64,000 nt of DNA. It comes from JACKAF01 sp041391485. GTDB taxonomy: Bacteria; Bdellovibrionota; FAC87; UBA2466; JACKAF01. The stretch lies in assembly GCA_041391485.1 (NCBI GenBank), contig JAWKNY010000004.1, positions 62,001-126,000 on the forward strand. Reading direction: 5' to 3'. Shown in pieces: positions 27,924-37,294 of this stretch. The position numbers and the translations under genes were made by a program. Position 1 is the first letter of the stretch. Every line of letters starts with the position of its first letter. The notes under the pieces are model-generated. The model was not told where the DNA came from. It did no database searches and was given only the letters and a program-made list of their open reading frames with translations.

Positions 27924-30900
27924 ATGAAAATCCTTCGTCGCTTTACTCAGGAACTGGAATCACCGTACGCGGATCAAAAGTTTGTGCCGAGAAAATCCGA
28001 GATCCGAGAACCGGATGGCCGTGTTGTGTTCTCGCAAGACAATGTCATGGTTCCGGAAGACTGGTCTCAAGTCGCTACCGATATTCTGGCGCAGAAGTAT
28101 TTTAGGACCGGTGTCCCGGTCCCCAAAAAGGCAAAGGCAAGTCCGAGACCACAGGAGAGAACGACAGCCGCCAGGTGTTTCACCGCCTGGCAGGTTGCTG
28201 GACCGCGTGGGGCAAGCGCTACGGTTATTTTGAATCAGATGTGGATGCCGAAAATTTTTACGACGAAGTCCGCTACATGCTTTCACACCAGATGGCGGCA
28301 CCCAATAGCCCTCAATGGTTTAATACGGGGCTGCACTACGCCTATGGGATCACGGGTCCTAGCCAGGGTCACTACTTTGTCGATCCGGACACGCGTGGGT
28401 TGAAGCGTTCCGACAGTTCTTATGAACACCCGCAACCGCATGCGTGTTTCATTCAAAGTGTAAGCGACGATCTCGTAAACGAGAACGGCATCATGGACCT
28501 GTGGGTCCGCGAAGCTCGCTTGTTTAAGTACGGTTCGGGCACGGGAACGAATTTCAGCTCGCTGCGCGCCGACGGGGAGCCGCTTAGCGGCGGCGGACGC
28601 TCCAGTGGACTCATGTCCTTTTTAAAGGTGGGGGATCAAGCGGCCGGAGTCATCAAGAGCGGCGGGACGACCCGCCGCGCGGCCAAGATGGTTTGCTTGG
28701 ATCTGGATCACCCGGAGATCGAGGACTTCATCGGATGGAAAGTGCTCGAGGAGCAAAAGGTTTCGGCCATGGTGACCGGATCCAAACTCCACCGCCAGCA
28801 CCTGGAAAAGGTACTCAATGCCTGTTTCCTGGAGTCCGATGTCGTGGAAGTCGACCCCAAGCGCAACCCGGCCCTTCGTGAAGCATTGGTCGCGGCACGC
28901 GCGGCGATGATTCCCGACAACTATTTAGTAAAGATGCTTCAGCTGGCGAAATCCGGAACCGTTGAAGTGGACTTCCCGCTTTTTGATACCGACTGGCAGG
29001 GCGAGGCATACCGCACGGTAAGCGGACAGAATTCCAATAACTCGGTTCGGGTTCCCAACAAGTTTTTTGAAGCGCTCGAGCAGGACGGAAACTGGGAACT
29101 GAAATGGCGCACGGATGGATCGGTCGCCAAGCTCGTCCCGGCCCGCGAACTTTGGGAAAAGATCAATTACGCGACCTGGGCTTGTGCGGATCCGGCAATC
29201 CAGTGCGACACCACGATTAATGAATGGCACACGTGCCCGGAAGGCGGGCGCATCAACGCCTCCAATCCCTGTTCGGAATACATGTTCCTCGACGATACGG
29301 CGTGCAACCTGGCGTCGATCAATCTTCTGAAATTTTATGACGAGGCGACGCAGACCTTCCGTCTGGAAGACTACACGCACGCCTGCCGACTTTGGACGAT
29401 CATTCTGGAAGTCAGTGTGCTGATGGCGCAGTTCCCCAGCCGGGAGATTGCCCAACGCAGTTACGAGTACCGCACGCTGGGACTGGGATACGCCAATCTA
29501 GGCGCACTACTGATGTCGATGGGGATTTCCTACGGCAGCCCGAAGGCTTTGGCTTTTACCGGAGCGTTGACGGCGATTCTCACCGGCGAGTCCTATGCGA
29601 CTTCCGCTGAGATGGCAAAAGAGCAGGGGCCTTTTGAACGGTTCAAGGAGAACCGCGAGTCGATGCTTCGGGTGATTCGCAACCACCGCAAGGCGGCTTA
29701 CAACGAAGCTCCCGGATCCTATGAGTCCCTCTCGACTACCCCGATGGGGATCGATCCTGAGCATTGTCCCGAAGAACTGTTGAATGCGGCCCGTTCAGCT
29801 TGGGATCGTGCGCTTGAGGCGGGAACCGAGTTTGGTTTTAGAAATGCGCAAGCAACGGTGATCGCGCCTAACGGAACGATAGGCCTTTTGATGGATTGCG
29901 ATACGACGGGCATCGAACCGGATTTTGCGCTGGTGAAGTTCAAGAAGTTGGCCGGTGGTGGGTACTTCAAGATCATCAACCAGTCGGTACCGCGGGCGTT
30001 GCGGAATCTGGGTTACTCGGACGCCGAAACGGCCGCCATCGTACGATACTGCGTCGGCTCGGGAAGTTTTGAAGGGGCACCCCACATCAACACCGAGACA
30101 CTCAAAGGCAAGGGCTTTAAAAAGGACGGTCTCGAGCGACTTGAGAATGCCATCAAGAGCGCGTTTGAATTGCGTTTTGCTTTTAACCAATGGAACCTGG
30201 GTCCGGAGTTCTGCAAAGAAGTGTTGGGTCTGGATGAGAAGATTCTGCGCAACCCTCACTTTGATATCCTCAATCACCTCGGTTTTACCGAGGAGCAGAT
30301 CCGCGAGGCCAACGACTTTATTTGTGGCCGCATGACGATTGAAGGGGCCCCTCACCTAAAAGAGGAGCACTACCCGATCTTTGATTGCGCCAACAAGTGC
30401 GGACGCTACGGAAAACGCTATCTGGCCTATGGCACACACATCGATATGATGGCCGCGGCTCAGCCGTTCATCAGTGGGGCTATCAGTAAGACCATCAACA
30501 TGCCCAACGAGGCGACGGTCCAGGAAACGAAGGACGCGTACCTGGGTGCGTGGCGAAAGATGGTCAAAGCCATTTCTATCTATCGGGACGGTTCCAAGTT
30601 GAGTCAGCCTCTCAATGCGACGGCGGGCTCTCTTTTCGAAGGTCTGGAAGCCGATCTCAAAGAAGAAGCGATGACCCGGCAAGAGCAGATAGAACAGGTT
30701 GCCCGCGAAATGCTTTTTGAAGCGGGACACCGTCGCGAACTGCCGAAGCGGCGCTTTGGCTATACTGTCAAAGCCACGATTGCTGGCCAGCGTGTCTATG
30801 TGCGCACGGGAGAATACCAGGACGGGACGCTGGGTGAAATTTTTGTGGACGTATACAAAGAAGGGGCGGCTTACCGTTCCCTGATGAATGCGTTTAGCAT

Positions 30901-31441
30901 CGCCGTCTCTTTGGGATTGCAGTACGGCGTGCCTTTAGATGAGTTCGTGAAGAAGTTTACACTCTTCCGCTTTGAACCCAATGGCCATGTGTCCGATCAC
31001 GACCACATTAAGTTCTGTTCGTCGATCGTTGACTTCATTTTCCGCGATTTGGCTCTGAACTATTTGGGCCGAACCGACTTGGTTCACGTGCCGCCCAAGG
31101 CACCGCCGGTGCTCCCTCGCGCTGTTTATAGAACCAGTGCGAATGGGGGGACAGAAATGAGTTTGGGAGCGGCTGCTGCAATCGCGATGGAGGCAAGCCC
31201 GCCACAGCGAGCGACCATCCCGCGTGCGGTGAATAGCGCTGCGGTTCGGGCCTCCAGTGAGCCGACCGATATGGCCATCACCTTGGAAGAGTTTGATGAT
31301 GATAGCGCGCTGGCTTCCAAGCTCGCCAAAGCCCAAGGCTACGAAGGCGATCCCTGCACCGAGTGCGGGCAGTTTACGATGGTTCGTGGTGGGCCCTGCC
31401 TGCGTTGCACCAGTTGTGGCTCTACCTCAGGTTGCTCTTAG
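27924..31441 (+). CDS. nrdJ: class II (B12-dependent) ribonucleotide reductase, one frameshift
   Basis: About 1172 aa. It makes deoxyribonucleotides using adenosylcobalamin, so works with or without oxygen. Core motifs: PQPHACFIQSV, GSGTGTNFSSLR, the active site NPCSEYMFLDDTACNLAS with catalytic Cys and Glu, and late NKCGRYGKRY/ISKTINMP blocks. The C-terminal third has the TSCPD domain (RRFGYTVKATIAGQRVYVRTGEY), and the tail CTECG...CLRCTSCG is the cysteine-rich redox/zinc-ribbon end. One break in the A run at 28125-28129 separates residues 1-70 from the rest; adding an A gives KKGKGKSETTGEN continuing to QVFHRLAGCW. The ATG at 27924 has a GGGAGG box. Confidence 0.93.
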
Positions 31442-31442
31442 G

Positions 31443-31691
31443 CTAGAATTCCACGGGGCAAGCCATCTGCGTTGAGATGATCTCCCCGTTCCAGCACATG
31501 CAGCTATTGCACGAGCACGCCCAGCCGGAACCGTTTGGGTGCACCCCAGCCGAGTCAGTACAAGAACCAGGCGACTGGTACCAGTTTTGAGTTTTAGGGT
31601 AATAGTTGTAGGTGGCGTAAGGCGAAGTCGGCGTTTCGTCCGCACAGCCCGCAAGCACCAGAAATAGCACTAGAATCACAGCTCGTTTCAT
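31443..31691 (-). CDS. small cysteine-rich lipoprotein
   Basis: 82 aa. Signal peptide with lipobox VLAGC, so lipid-anchored. The mature 66 residues hold Thr/Pro/Tyr-rich spacer then six cysteines packed in the last 40 residues (GSCTDS, WACSCNSCMCW, MACPVEF), a pattern suggesting disulfides or metal binding. No family recognised. It is convergent with nrdJ, one base apart. Confidence 0.6.
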   Translation of the reverse strand: MKRAVILVLFLVLAGCADETPTSPYATYNYYPKTQNWYQSPGSCTDSAGVHPNGSGWACSCNSCMCWNGEIISTQMACPVEF

Positions 31692-31802
31692 CTATCCTCC
31701 AACGTACACAGAAGATTCTGTTCTCTCCATCATGACCCGATTGGCGGTGTAGGCACACCCATCATTGTGTCTAAAATGGTATTCCGCGTGTTTTCTAGGC
31801 TT

Positions 31803-31818
31803 GATCACAGCTGTGATC
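31803..31818. promoter_or_regulatory. 16-bp perfect palindrome
   Basis: GATCACAGCTGTGATC is a perfect palindrome in the divergent intergenic region between two lipoprotein genes. It could be an operator for either gene. TGATCACAGC also occurs at 57676-57685, upstream of the coiled-coil protein gene. Confidence 0.35.
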
Positions 31819-31959
31819 GCTTAGGACGTCGATCCATTGCGCCTTTAGGGGCCGATCCGTTAATACCATTCCAACATTAAACATATAACTGAGTACGGCG
31901 CTTTTTAGTCGCGTTCTGTTAGCTGCATCACGCGCGGTGCTCTCTATTGTCTGGAGGAA

Positions 31960-32511
31960 ATGATGAAAAGCAAATTGGTAGGGCTCGCAATGGTCGTGTT
32001 TGTGGTGGTCCTAACGGGCTGTGGAAAAGCGGGAGAGTTCGACTACCTGTTTGATCCCCCGAACAAAGCCGGTGGGACGTCGACTGAGGTCAAAGGTCTT
32101 TGGCGTTTGGACAGTTCCACTGAGGCTCAGGAAGTCCGCGCAGAAGTCGGCGCCGACTACGTGATTCTCGCCGGCAAGTGCACGCTGCAAGGGCAGTCAG
32201 TAATCGTAGGTAAGCAGGTCGCCGCGACGGTTAACCCGGGTGCGATCGACATCAAGGAATCTATCAATGAAGACAAGCGCGACGGCAATCTCGTTTGTCG
32301 GCTTCGGATTCCTGCTATGAGCTATGATTTTGTGAGTGCGCGAGGGCGTGCCCAATTGAAGCGTGTTGGAGTGAGCTTCACCAAACTTCTCGATTTAAAA
32401 GACCTCAAAAAAGTAAGCGGAAACGCTGACCTCGCCCAGTTCTGTATCCTTCAGACCGGAGTGGGGTTTTTCTTGTTTCTCGTCGGTATCATTAAAGGCC
32501 CGCCGAATTGA
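31960..32511 (+). CDS. lipoprotein of unknown function
   Basis: 183 aa (or 182 from the second ATG). A GGAGGAA box precedes the start. Lipobox VLTGC near residue 21. The body is a beta-rich, charged domain (EVKGLWRLDSS, VRAEVGADYVILAGKC, LVCRLRIPAMSYDFVSARGRAQ) with three cysteines, and the last 25 residues are hydrophobic (FCILQTGVGFFLFLVGIIKG). A C-terminal hydrophobic tail on a lipoprotein is unusual. No family recognised. First of three secreted-protein genes in a row. Confidence 0.65.
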   Translation: MMKSKLVGLAMVVFVVVLTGCGKAGEFDYLFDPPNKAGGTSTEVKGLWRLDSSTEAQEVRAEVGADYVILAGKCTLQGQSVIVGKQVAATVNPGAIDIKESINEDKRDGNLVCRLRIPAMSYDFVSARGRAQLKRVGVSFTKLLDLKDLKKVSGNADLAQFCILQTGVGFFLFLVGIIKGPPN

Positions 32512-32556
32512 CGCGCAGCGTTTCAATGTGGTGCATTGGCGCCTCTGGAGGTGGTG

Positions 32557-33337
32557 ATGCGCTTTTAATGGCAGTGGTAGTGCTTCTGGGTTTCCTGTTT
32601 TCGGATCTTTTGCCGGCAGCGGATCCGGGAACGCGACTGCCGTCAGTATCCCCCGCACGCTCCGAAAAAAGGCGCTCTGTGCGGACGTGGATTTGATCTT
32701 GTGATCTGGCCCCTACTCATTCGGCATGAACCCCGTCTGGAAACTCAGTTGCAGCTGATGGCCGAGAGTTCAAACCAGCTCGGCAAGGAAATCGATATCA
32801 CGAACTGTCAGGTGATTTACCCGGTGAACGACAACGGCAAACAAACCGATGGCATGTGGGATGTCCGCATGGATCACAACTGGTTGACCAAGGGGAAACT
32901 GAACGAAGCGGTCCACCAAGCCGGCATGCGCGTGGTTTTCACACGCACGGAGCGAGCGGTCACCCGAAGAGGAGAGGCACCATTTAGCTTGAGTGTTCGC
33001 GGCGTCACCTACTGTTGGGGACAAGATGGCTGCGCCGAGATGGGAATCCCGTTTTCTCGTGAAGAGAACGCTCTCGCCGAAGGGCCCAAGCTTGTACCTG
33101 GAGAAGGAAGTCCCCGAAGCTCGTTCCGGGCGAAGGCAACAACTCAAAGCTCATCCCTGGTGAAGGAAACGATCCCCGAAGCTTTTCCCTAACGGTCAGG
33201 CAACGGGACCCAAACCCAAGGAAGCGGCCCCGCCCAAAAAGTTGCGCGAACCTCAGGTGATTGAGGAGCGTAGCCTTCCCGGAACCGATCCGAAGGTGCC
33301 GGAAGAGAAAGAAAAACCCCGATCGTCGGCCCCGTAG
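32557..33337 (+). CDS. secreted protein with KLVPGEG repeats, four frame breaks
   Basis: Not a single open frame, but frames join into one ~260 aa protein with four single-base corrections: T run 32563-32566 (gives MRFLMAVVVLLGFLFS, a signal peptide), A run 32665-32670, and the C runs 33112-33115 and 33173-33176. The last two restore a tandem repeat (PKLVPGEGSP, PKLVPGEGNNS, KLIPGEGNDP, PKLFPNGQ). Both C runs sit in the same TCCCCGAAGCT context. The middle region (EIDITNCQVIYPVNDNG, AGMRVVFTRTERAVTRRGE) is globular; the C-terminus is Pro/Lys/Glu-rich and disordered. No family could be assigned. The four breaks may be errors or real decay. Confidence 0.5.
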
Positions 33338-33428
33338 GCGGTGGCTGAAACCTAGACGGATTTTTCCAAACCTTTGTCTGCTATTTCAGTAGCTTAAACA
33401 TGGCATTGGCGTTGCACTTTATAGACTT

Positions 33429-33777
33429 ATGCGCGCGCTAATCCTTATATTTGCGGCCTTCTTAAGCCTGCCTGCCTTGGGAGCCGATCCCAAAAAGCCG
33501 GTACTCAAACCCGTAGCACCCGCCGCGGGTAGGCCGTGGCCCAACCCGAGGCAACGCACTCAGCTGTTCCCACACCCAAGCGGCTCATTAGCCAAAACCG
33601 CGGTGCGATTCAAAATCTTAGAGAGACCCCTTAGCCGGTGCCTACAAGATGCCTAGTTGGATGGGATCTTATCGGAATGGAGTGGGTTCGCCTTTGATAT
33701 GGCGGACGACGTTACTCAAACAGTTTGGATTACGCGAGCAAAAAGTAGCCCCGCCTGCACCTACAAATCCGCAATAG
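33429..33777 (+). CDS. small secreted protein, reconstructed across two frame breaks
   Basis: The first frame gives a signal peptide (MRALILIFAAFLSLPALGA) and a lysine/proline-rich start, then stops. Shifting near 33528-33533 and at the C run 33627-33630 yields a coherent ~116 aa protein continuing AVAQPEATHSAVPTPKRL, then NRGAIQNLRETPLAGAYKMP, and ending APPAPTNPQ at 33777, which overlaps the desaturase end on the other strand. No family recognised. The length becomes divisible by three with exactly two added bases. Confidence 0.45.
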
Positions 33778-34789
33778 GGATAACCTGCTGAGTTTCTTCT
33801 CTCGCCACGACCGGGTTCGTGGCTAGACGCCAGCCCGTTTTCACGTACGACGTATCTTCAGCCATTGGACGGCCAAAGCGTTCGTACAAGGCGACAAGAC
33901 GTCGGTGCGCCTCTTTGAGTTGGTAGAACGGAATTCTAGGAAAAGCGTGGTGCACCGAGTGGTAGTTCAGGTGATCCACATACAGGCTCATAAACCCTGT
34001 GGTGCGCAGGTTTCTGGAATTTCGAATCTGCGTCTCGAAGGGGTTGGCTTCCTTGCCCCAAAGTCCGTAGTGTTCGATGTGCGAACGAAACTGGTGAAAG
34101 GCTCCCATGATGCGTTCCAAAATCAGAAAAAACGCAAAAGCGTGCCACCAATTACCGACGCTATAAGCCCACACGTTAATGAAACCTTGGACGAGAAGTA
34201 CACCGGCAACGTCTGTCCAGATCGCAAGTCTCACTTCACGCGATTTGTTGTAAAACTTGTAAGCTTGCCAGTAGTGCTTAAAAAGAAAGCCAAACCCGCC
34301 CCAAACAAAACAGTTCAACCACCATTGGTTACGAATCATCCACTGACGTACCGGTCCTACGCTCTTGTATTCGCGTTCCGTGTACTGCGGTCGTTCCGGA
34401 TCGTGGATGTCATTGCCGTTCATCTTGTGGTGGATCTTATGAAGGGCCGAATAAATTCCGTGGTACCAAAGCATGGGATAAGCGAGGACCCGCGGAAAGA
34501 GTTCATCAAACCAGTTCCAACCAGTGAGCGTGTGGTGGATGGCGTCGTGAGTGAGGAGAAAGATGGAAGAATAAAAAAAGGCCGTGGCACAAGCCCAGAG
34601 AACAAAAGCCAAGGTGCTTTCGCGTGTGAGACTTACCCAGATAAGTACGCCCATGATCGCAAGGCTTCCCATGGCCTTAAAAAAACCTGGCCACGGTGAA
34701 GTGACCTGCAAGTCGTCGATCGTTTGGCGCAAAACTTTGGGATCCACCGATCCCACGCTATCTACAGCTGGTACTACCTTCGGTTCCAT
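33761..34789 (-). CDS. membrane fatty acid desaturase family protein
   Basis: 342 aa. The three histidine boxes that hold the di-iron centre are in order: HDAIHH (81-86), HKIHH (117-121) and HSVHH (about 282-286). Hydrophobic segments between them fit four membrane spans. Members introduce double bonds or hydroxyl groups into acyl chains, or act on carotenoids or sphingolipid-like substrates. No further signature separates these here. Single gene with its own upstream region. Confidence 0.88.
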   Translation of the reverse strand: MEPKVVPAVDSVGSVDPKVLRQTIDDLQVTSPWPGFFKAMGSLAIMGVLIWVSLTRESTLAFVLWACATAFFYSSIFLLTHDAIHHTLTGWNWFDELFPRVLAYPMLWYHGIYSALHKIHHKMNGNDIHDPERPQYTEREYKSVGPVRQWMIRNQWWLNCFVWGGFGFLFKHYWQAYKFYNKSREVRLAIWTDVAGVLLVQGFINVWAYSVGNWWHAFAFFLILERIMGAFHQFRSHIEHYGLWGKEANPFETQIRNSRNLRTTGFMSLYVDHLNYHSVHHAFPRIPFYQLKEAHRRLVALYERFGRPMAEDTSYVKTGWRLATNPVVAREETQQVIPIADL

Positions 34790-34901
34790 CCTGAAACCTC
34801 CCTGGTTGTAACAGTGCTCGGAATGGGCCGCACCGCCCCCTTAATATATTTATTATACCACGCCGCAGGGATATCTCGATTTTGGGTGTATTTCCGATGC
34901 C

Positions 34902-35609
34902 TTATTTGTCCGCCGACAGGTGGCGGGGATTGGGTGGGGGAAGGGCGCGCTTGTCCTGCTCCTCGAGTAAGTTGTCGAGGAAGGTCTTGATACGATTGGC
35001 TACCAGACGGTTGAGGAGCTGATCGGGTAGGGCTTCGTACATCAGCCAAGGGTGCAAGCGCATGCGGCCAAGGGTGTAGACCCAGATGCGGTTGCGTTCG
35101 CCAGCCACGGGAAAGATCTTGGCGGTGCCGATCGCCGAATCAATAAGAGACTTCTTCGAAGTCACCGCTTCCGCCCGGAGTTCCAGGTAGCCATCTTTTT
35201 GCTCGGAGCTCATGCGAAAGGGTTGCACCCCGACCGACGAGAAAAGTGGGACGTCTAACAGGTAGCGCAACTCCAAGACTTCGGGTTCGCTCTCCAGCGG
35301 CAACGCGCTGAGTAGTTTCAGCATGTACTCGCCGCCGTCGGGCTTCTTGTTGATGTCGCGCAACGCCCAGGCCTGGTATTTCGAAAAATTGACGAGGATG
35401 GGTTTCGCAAGTTCCAGGTTCAGTTCCGTCGAGATAAAACCTTCAAGCTCGATTGTCTTATCACCCTTGCGGGTTACCGTTCTTCGAATAATGTCGTGTT
35501 GCCCTTTCAGTTCTTTTTCCAGACGCTGAAAGATCTTGGTGTCTTCAGGAGACAAAGCGGAAGCGGGGAAGCTTAGAAATAGGGCGAGAACGGGAATCAG
35601 ACGTATCAC
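34902..35609 (-). CDS. periplasmic protein of unknown function, operon with ubiB
   Basis: 235 aa with a clear signal peptide (MIRLIPVLALFLSFPASA). The remainder alternates beta and helix (DIIRRTVTRKGDKTIELEGF, GERNRIWVYTLGRMRLHPWL), reminiscent of START/SRPBCC-like lipid-binding proteins, but no family motif is certain. Its start overlaps the ubiB stop (ATGA), so it is translated from the rnr-ubiB operon and may serve lipid or quinone metabolism. Confidence 0.68.
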   Translation of the reverse strand: MIRLIPVLALFLSFPASALSPEDTKIFQRLEKELKGQHDIIRRTVTRKGDKTIELEGFISTELNLELAKPILVNFSKYQAWALRDINKKPDGGEYMLKLLSALPLESEPEVLELRYLLDVPLFSSVGVQPFRMSSEQKDGYLELRAEAVTSKKSLIDSAIGTAKIFPVAGERNRIWVYTLGRMRLHPWLMYEALPDQLLNRLVANRIKTFLDNLLEEQDKRALPPPNPRHLSADK

Positions 35610-37294
35610 TGAGGGCGTTTTTCCTGTTTGCCGGCTACACTAATGGTGTGAAGCATGAGGGCGATTGCCACCACTAGGACAACTGTGGCAGGGATCGGAA
35701 CCCCCCACAAATAGGGGCCGTGATTGAGTATCAAAAATACCGTGCCCAGAGCGAAGAGGCAGACACCAAGCGCGGACAGGGCCAAAACGTGTGAGCTTGC
35801 CTTCAAGGAGTTAGCGAGCAGCTGGGTGTCTTTGCTACTCGTTTCAAAAACAAAACCGTCCTGCGACCACTTTCTAAGAAATCGTTTCGCGGTCCGAGGG
35901 AGTGTCTCCGCCAGGTGCTGGAGATCGCGGCCGACGACTACCATGTCTTTTAAAATTTGTTCTTTGCTGTAGCGAGAGCTTAGAGCCTGCTTAGCAAGCC
36001 GGTTGCCGACCGATAGCAAATCAAACGTGGGATCGAGTTTCTTCCCGAGGCCCTCAATCGTTACAATGGCTTTGAAAAGAAGCATCAGCTCACGCGGGAC
36101 GCGGAGATTGTGATGGGCCGCTACCGCCGTCGAACGCATCAGGATGTGACCGATGTTGACCTCACCAATAGCCATTCCGATGTAGGGGGAGATGAGATCC
36201 ATCAAATCTTTTTGCAGCCGGTTCAGATCCGATTCGCCGGTCATGTGACTGATATAAGTGTATTCGGAGGCTAGCGACTCATAGTCTTCGTCCATGATTG
36301 CGATAAACATCGTGGTGACGCTCTCTTTAATTCTCTTGGAAAGTCGCCCAACTATTCCGAAATCGATGATACCGATTCTACCGTCTTTAAGAACGAAGAG
36401 GTTTCCTGCGTGCAGGTCGCCGTGGAAGATGCCGTCCTGAAGCACCATGTGAAAAAACGCGTCGCAGCCGGTCTCGATAATTTCGGCGGGTTTAATGTCA
36501 TTGGAAAGAATGGCCTCACGATCCGAAAAGCGCACTCCTTCAAAACGTTCGAGCACCAGGATGCGGGCGGTGCTGAGATTGCCGTAAACGATGGGGATAG
36601 CTACCTGCTTCATGCCAGCAAGGTTTTTCTGAATCTTGCGGATGTTGTTTGCCTCGACGTGAAAGTCGAGCTCCTGGTGAATGGATCGGAAAAACTCGTC
36701 CACCATACCCGTAGGGTTAAAAAGTTTGGTTTCCGGAAGGTAGCGCTCCATGAGCACGGCCAGACCGCGGAGGATGGAAATATCATTTGAAACGGTCTTG
36801 TCGATGCCAGGTCGCTGGACCTTGATGACAACGCGCTCGCCGGTTTTGAGGACCGCGCTGTGAACCTGGGCGATAGAGGCGGCGGCTAAGGGTGACTGAT
36901 CGATGCTTTCAAAAGCACCTTCCAATCTTTGACCCAGCTCCACTTCAATCTGTGTGCGGATCGCTTCGAAGGGGACGGTGCCCACGCGATCCTGCAGCTT
37001 TTGGAACTCTTCGACGTAGGCGCTGGGGATGAGATCGGGCCGAGTCGCTAACAATTGTCCGAACTTCACGAATGTGGGTCCAAGCTTCTCAAACGCTAGC
37101 CGCAAACGCTCCGGTATGGGCAACTCCTGAAAGGCAGGATTGACTCTGTACTTTGCGGGAAGGAACTTGCTGAGTCGCAAACGGTGTACCAGATCCGCAA
37201 AACCATGCGCCACAAACACCGCCACAATGTCGCGCATGCGACCGGCGTTCTTAAATGTCTGGGTTACGACCTGAGCTGTACCGAAAACTTTCAT
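35606..37294 (-). CDS. ubiB: UbiB/ABC1/ADCK-family atypical kinase
   Basis: 562 aa. Hallmarks of the family: KxGQ motif KFGQLLATRPDLIP (Lys77-Gln80), alanine-rich nucleotide loop AAASIAQVH, VVIKVQRPG with the ATP lysine, HGDLHAGN catalytic loop and IIDFGIVG metal motif. Two C-terminal membrane spans (residues ~500-555) anchor it. UbiB ATPases support ubiquinone or other isoprenoid-quinone lipid handling at the inner membrane. Start ATG overlaps the rnr stop; stop overlaps the next gene. The symbol is by family; quinone type is not shown. Confidence 0.88.
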   Translation of the reverse strand: MKVFGTAQVVTQTFKNAGRMRDIVAVFVAHGFADLVHRLRLSKFLPAKYRVNPAFQELPIPERLRLAFEKLGPTFVKFGQLLATRPDLIPSAYVEEFQKLQDRVGTVPFEAIRTQIEVELGQRLEGAFESIDQSPLAAASIAQVHSAVLKTGERVVIKVQRPGIDKTVSNDISILRGLAVLMERYLPETKLFNPTGMVDEFFRSIHQELDFHVEANNIRKIQKNLAGMKQVAIPIVYGNLSTARILVLERFEGVRFSDREAILSNDIKPAEIIETGCDAFFHMVLQDGIFHGDLHAGNLFVLKDGRIGIIDFGIVGRLSKRIKESVTTMFIAIMDEDYESLASEYTYISHMTGESDLNRLQKDLMDLISPYIGMAIGEVNIGHILMRSTAVAAHHNLRVPRELMLLFKAIVTIEGLGKKLDPTFDLLSVGNRLAKQALSSRYSKEQILKDMVVVGRDLQHLAETLPRTAKRFLRKWSQDGFVFETSSKDTQLLANSLKASSHVLALSALGVCLFALGTVFLILNHGPYLWGVPIPATVVLVVAIALMLHTISVAGKQEKRPQ

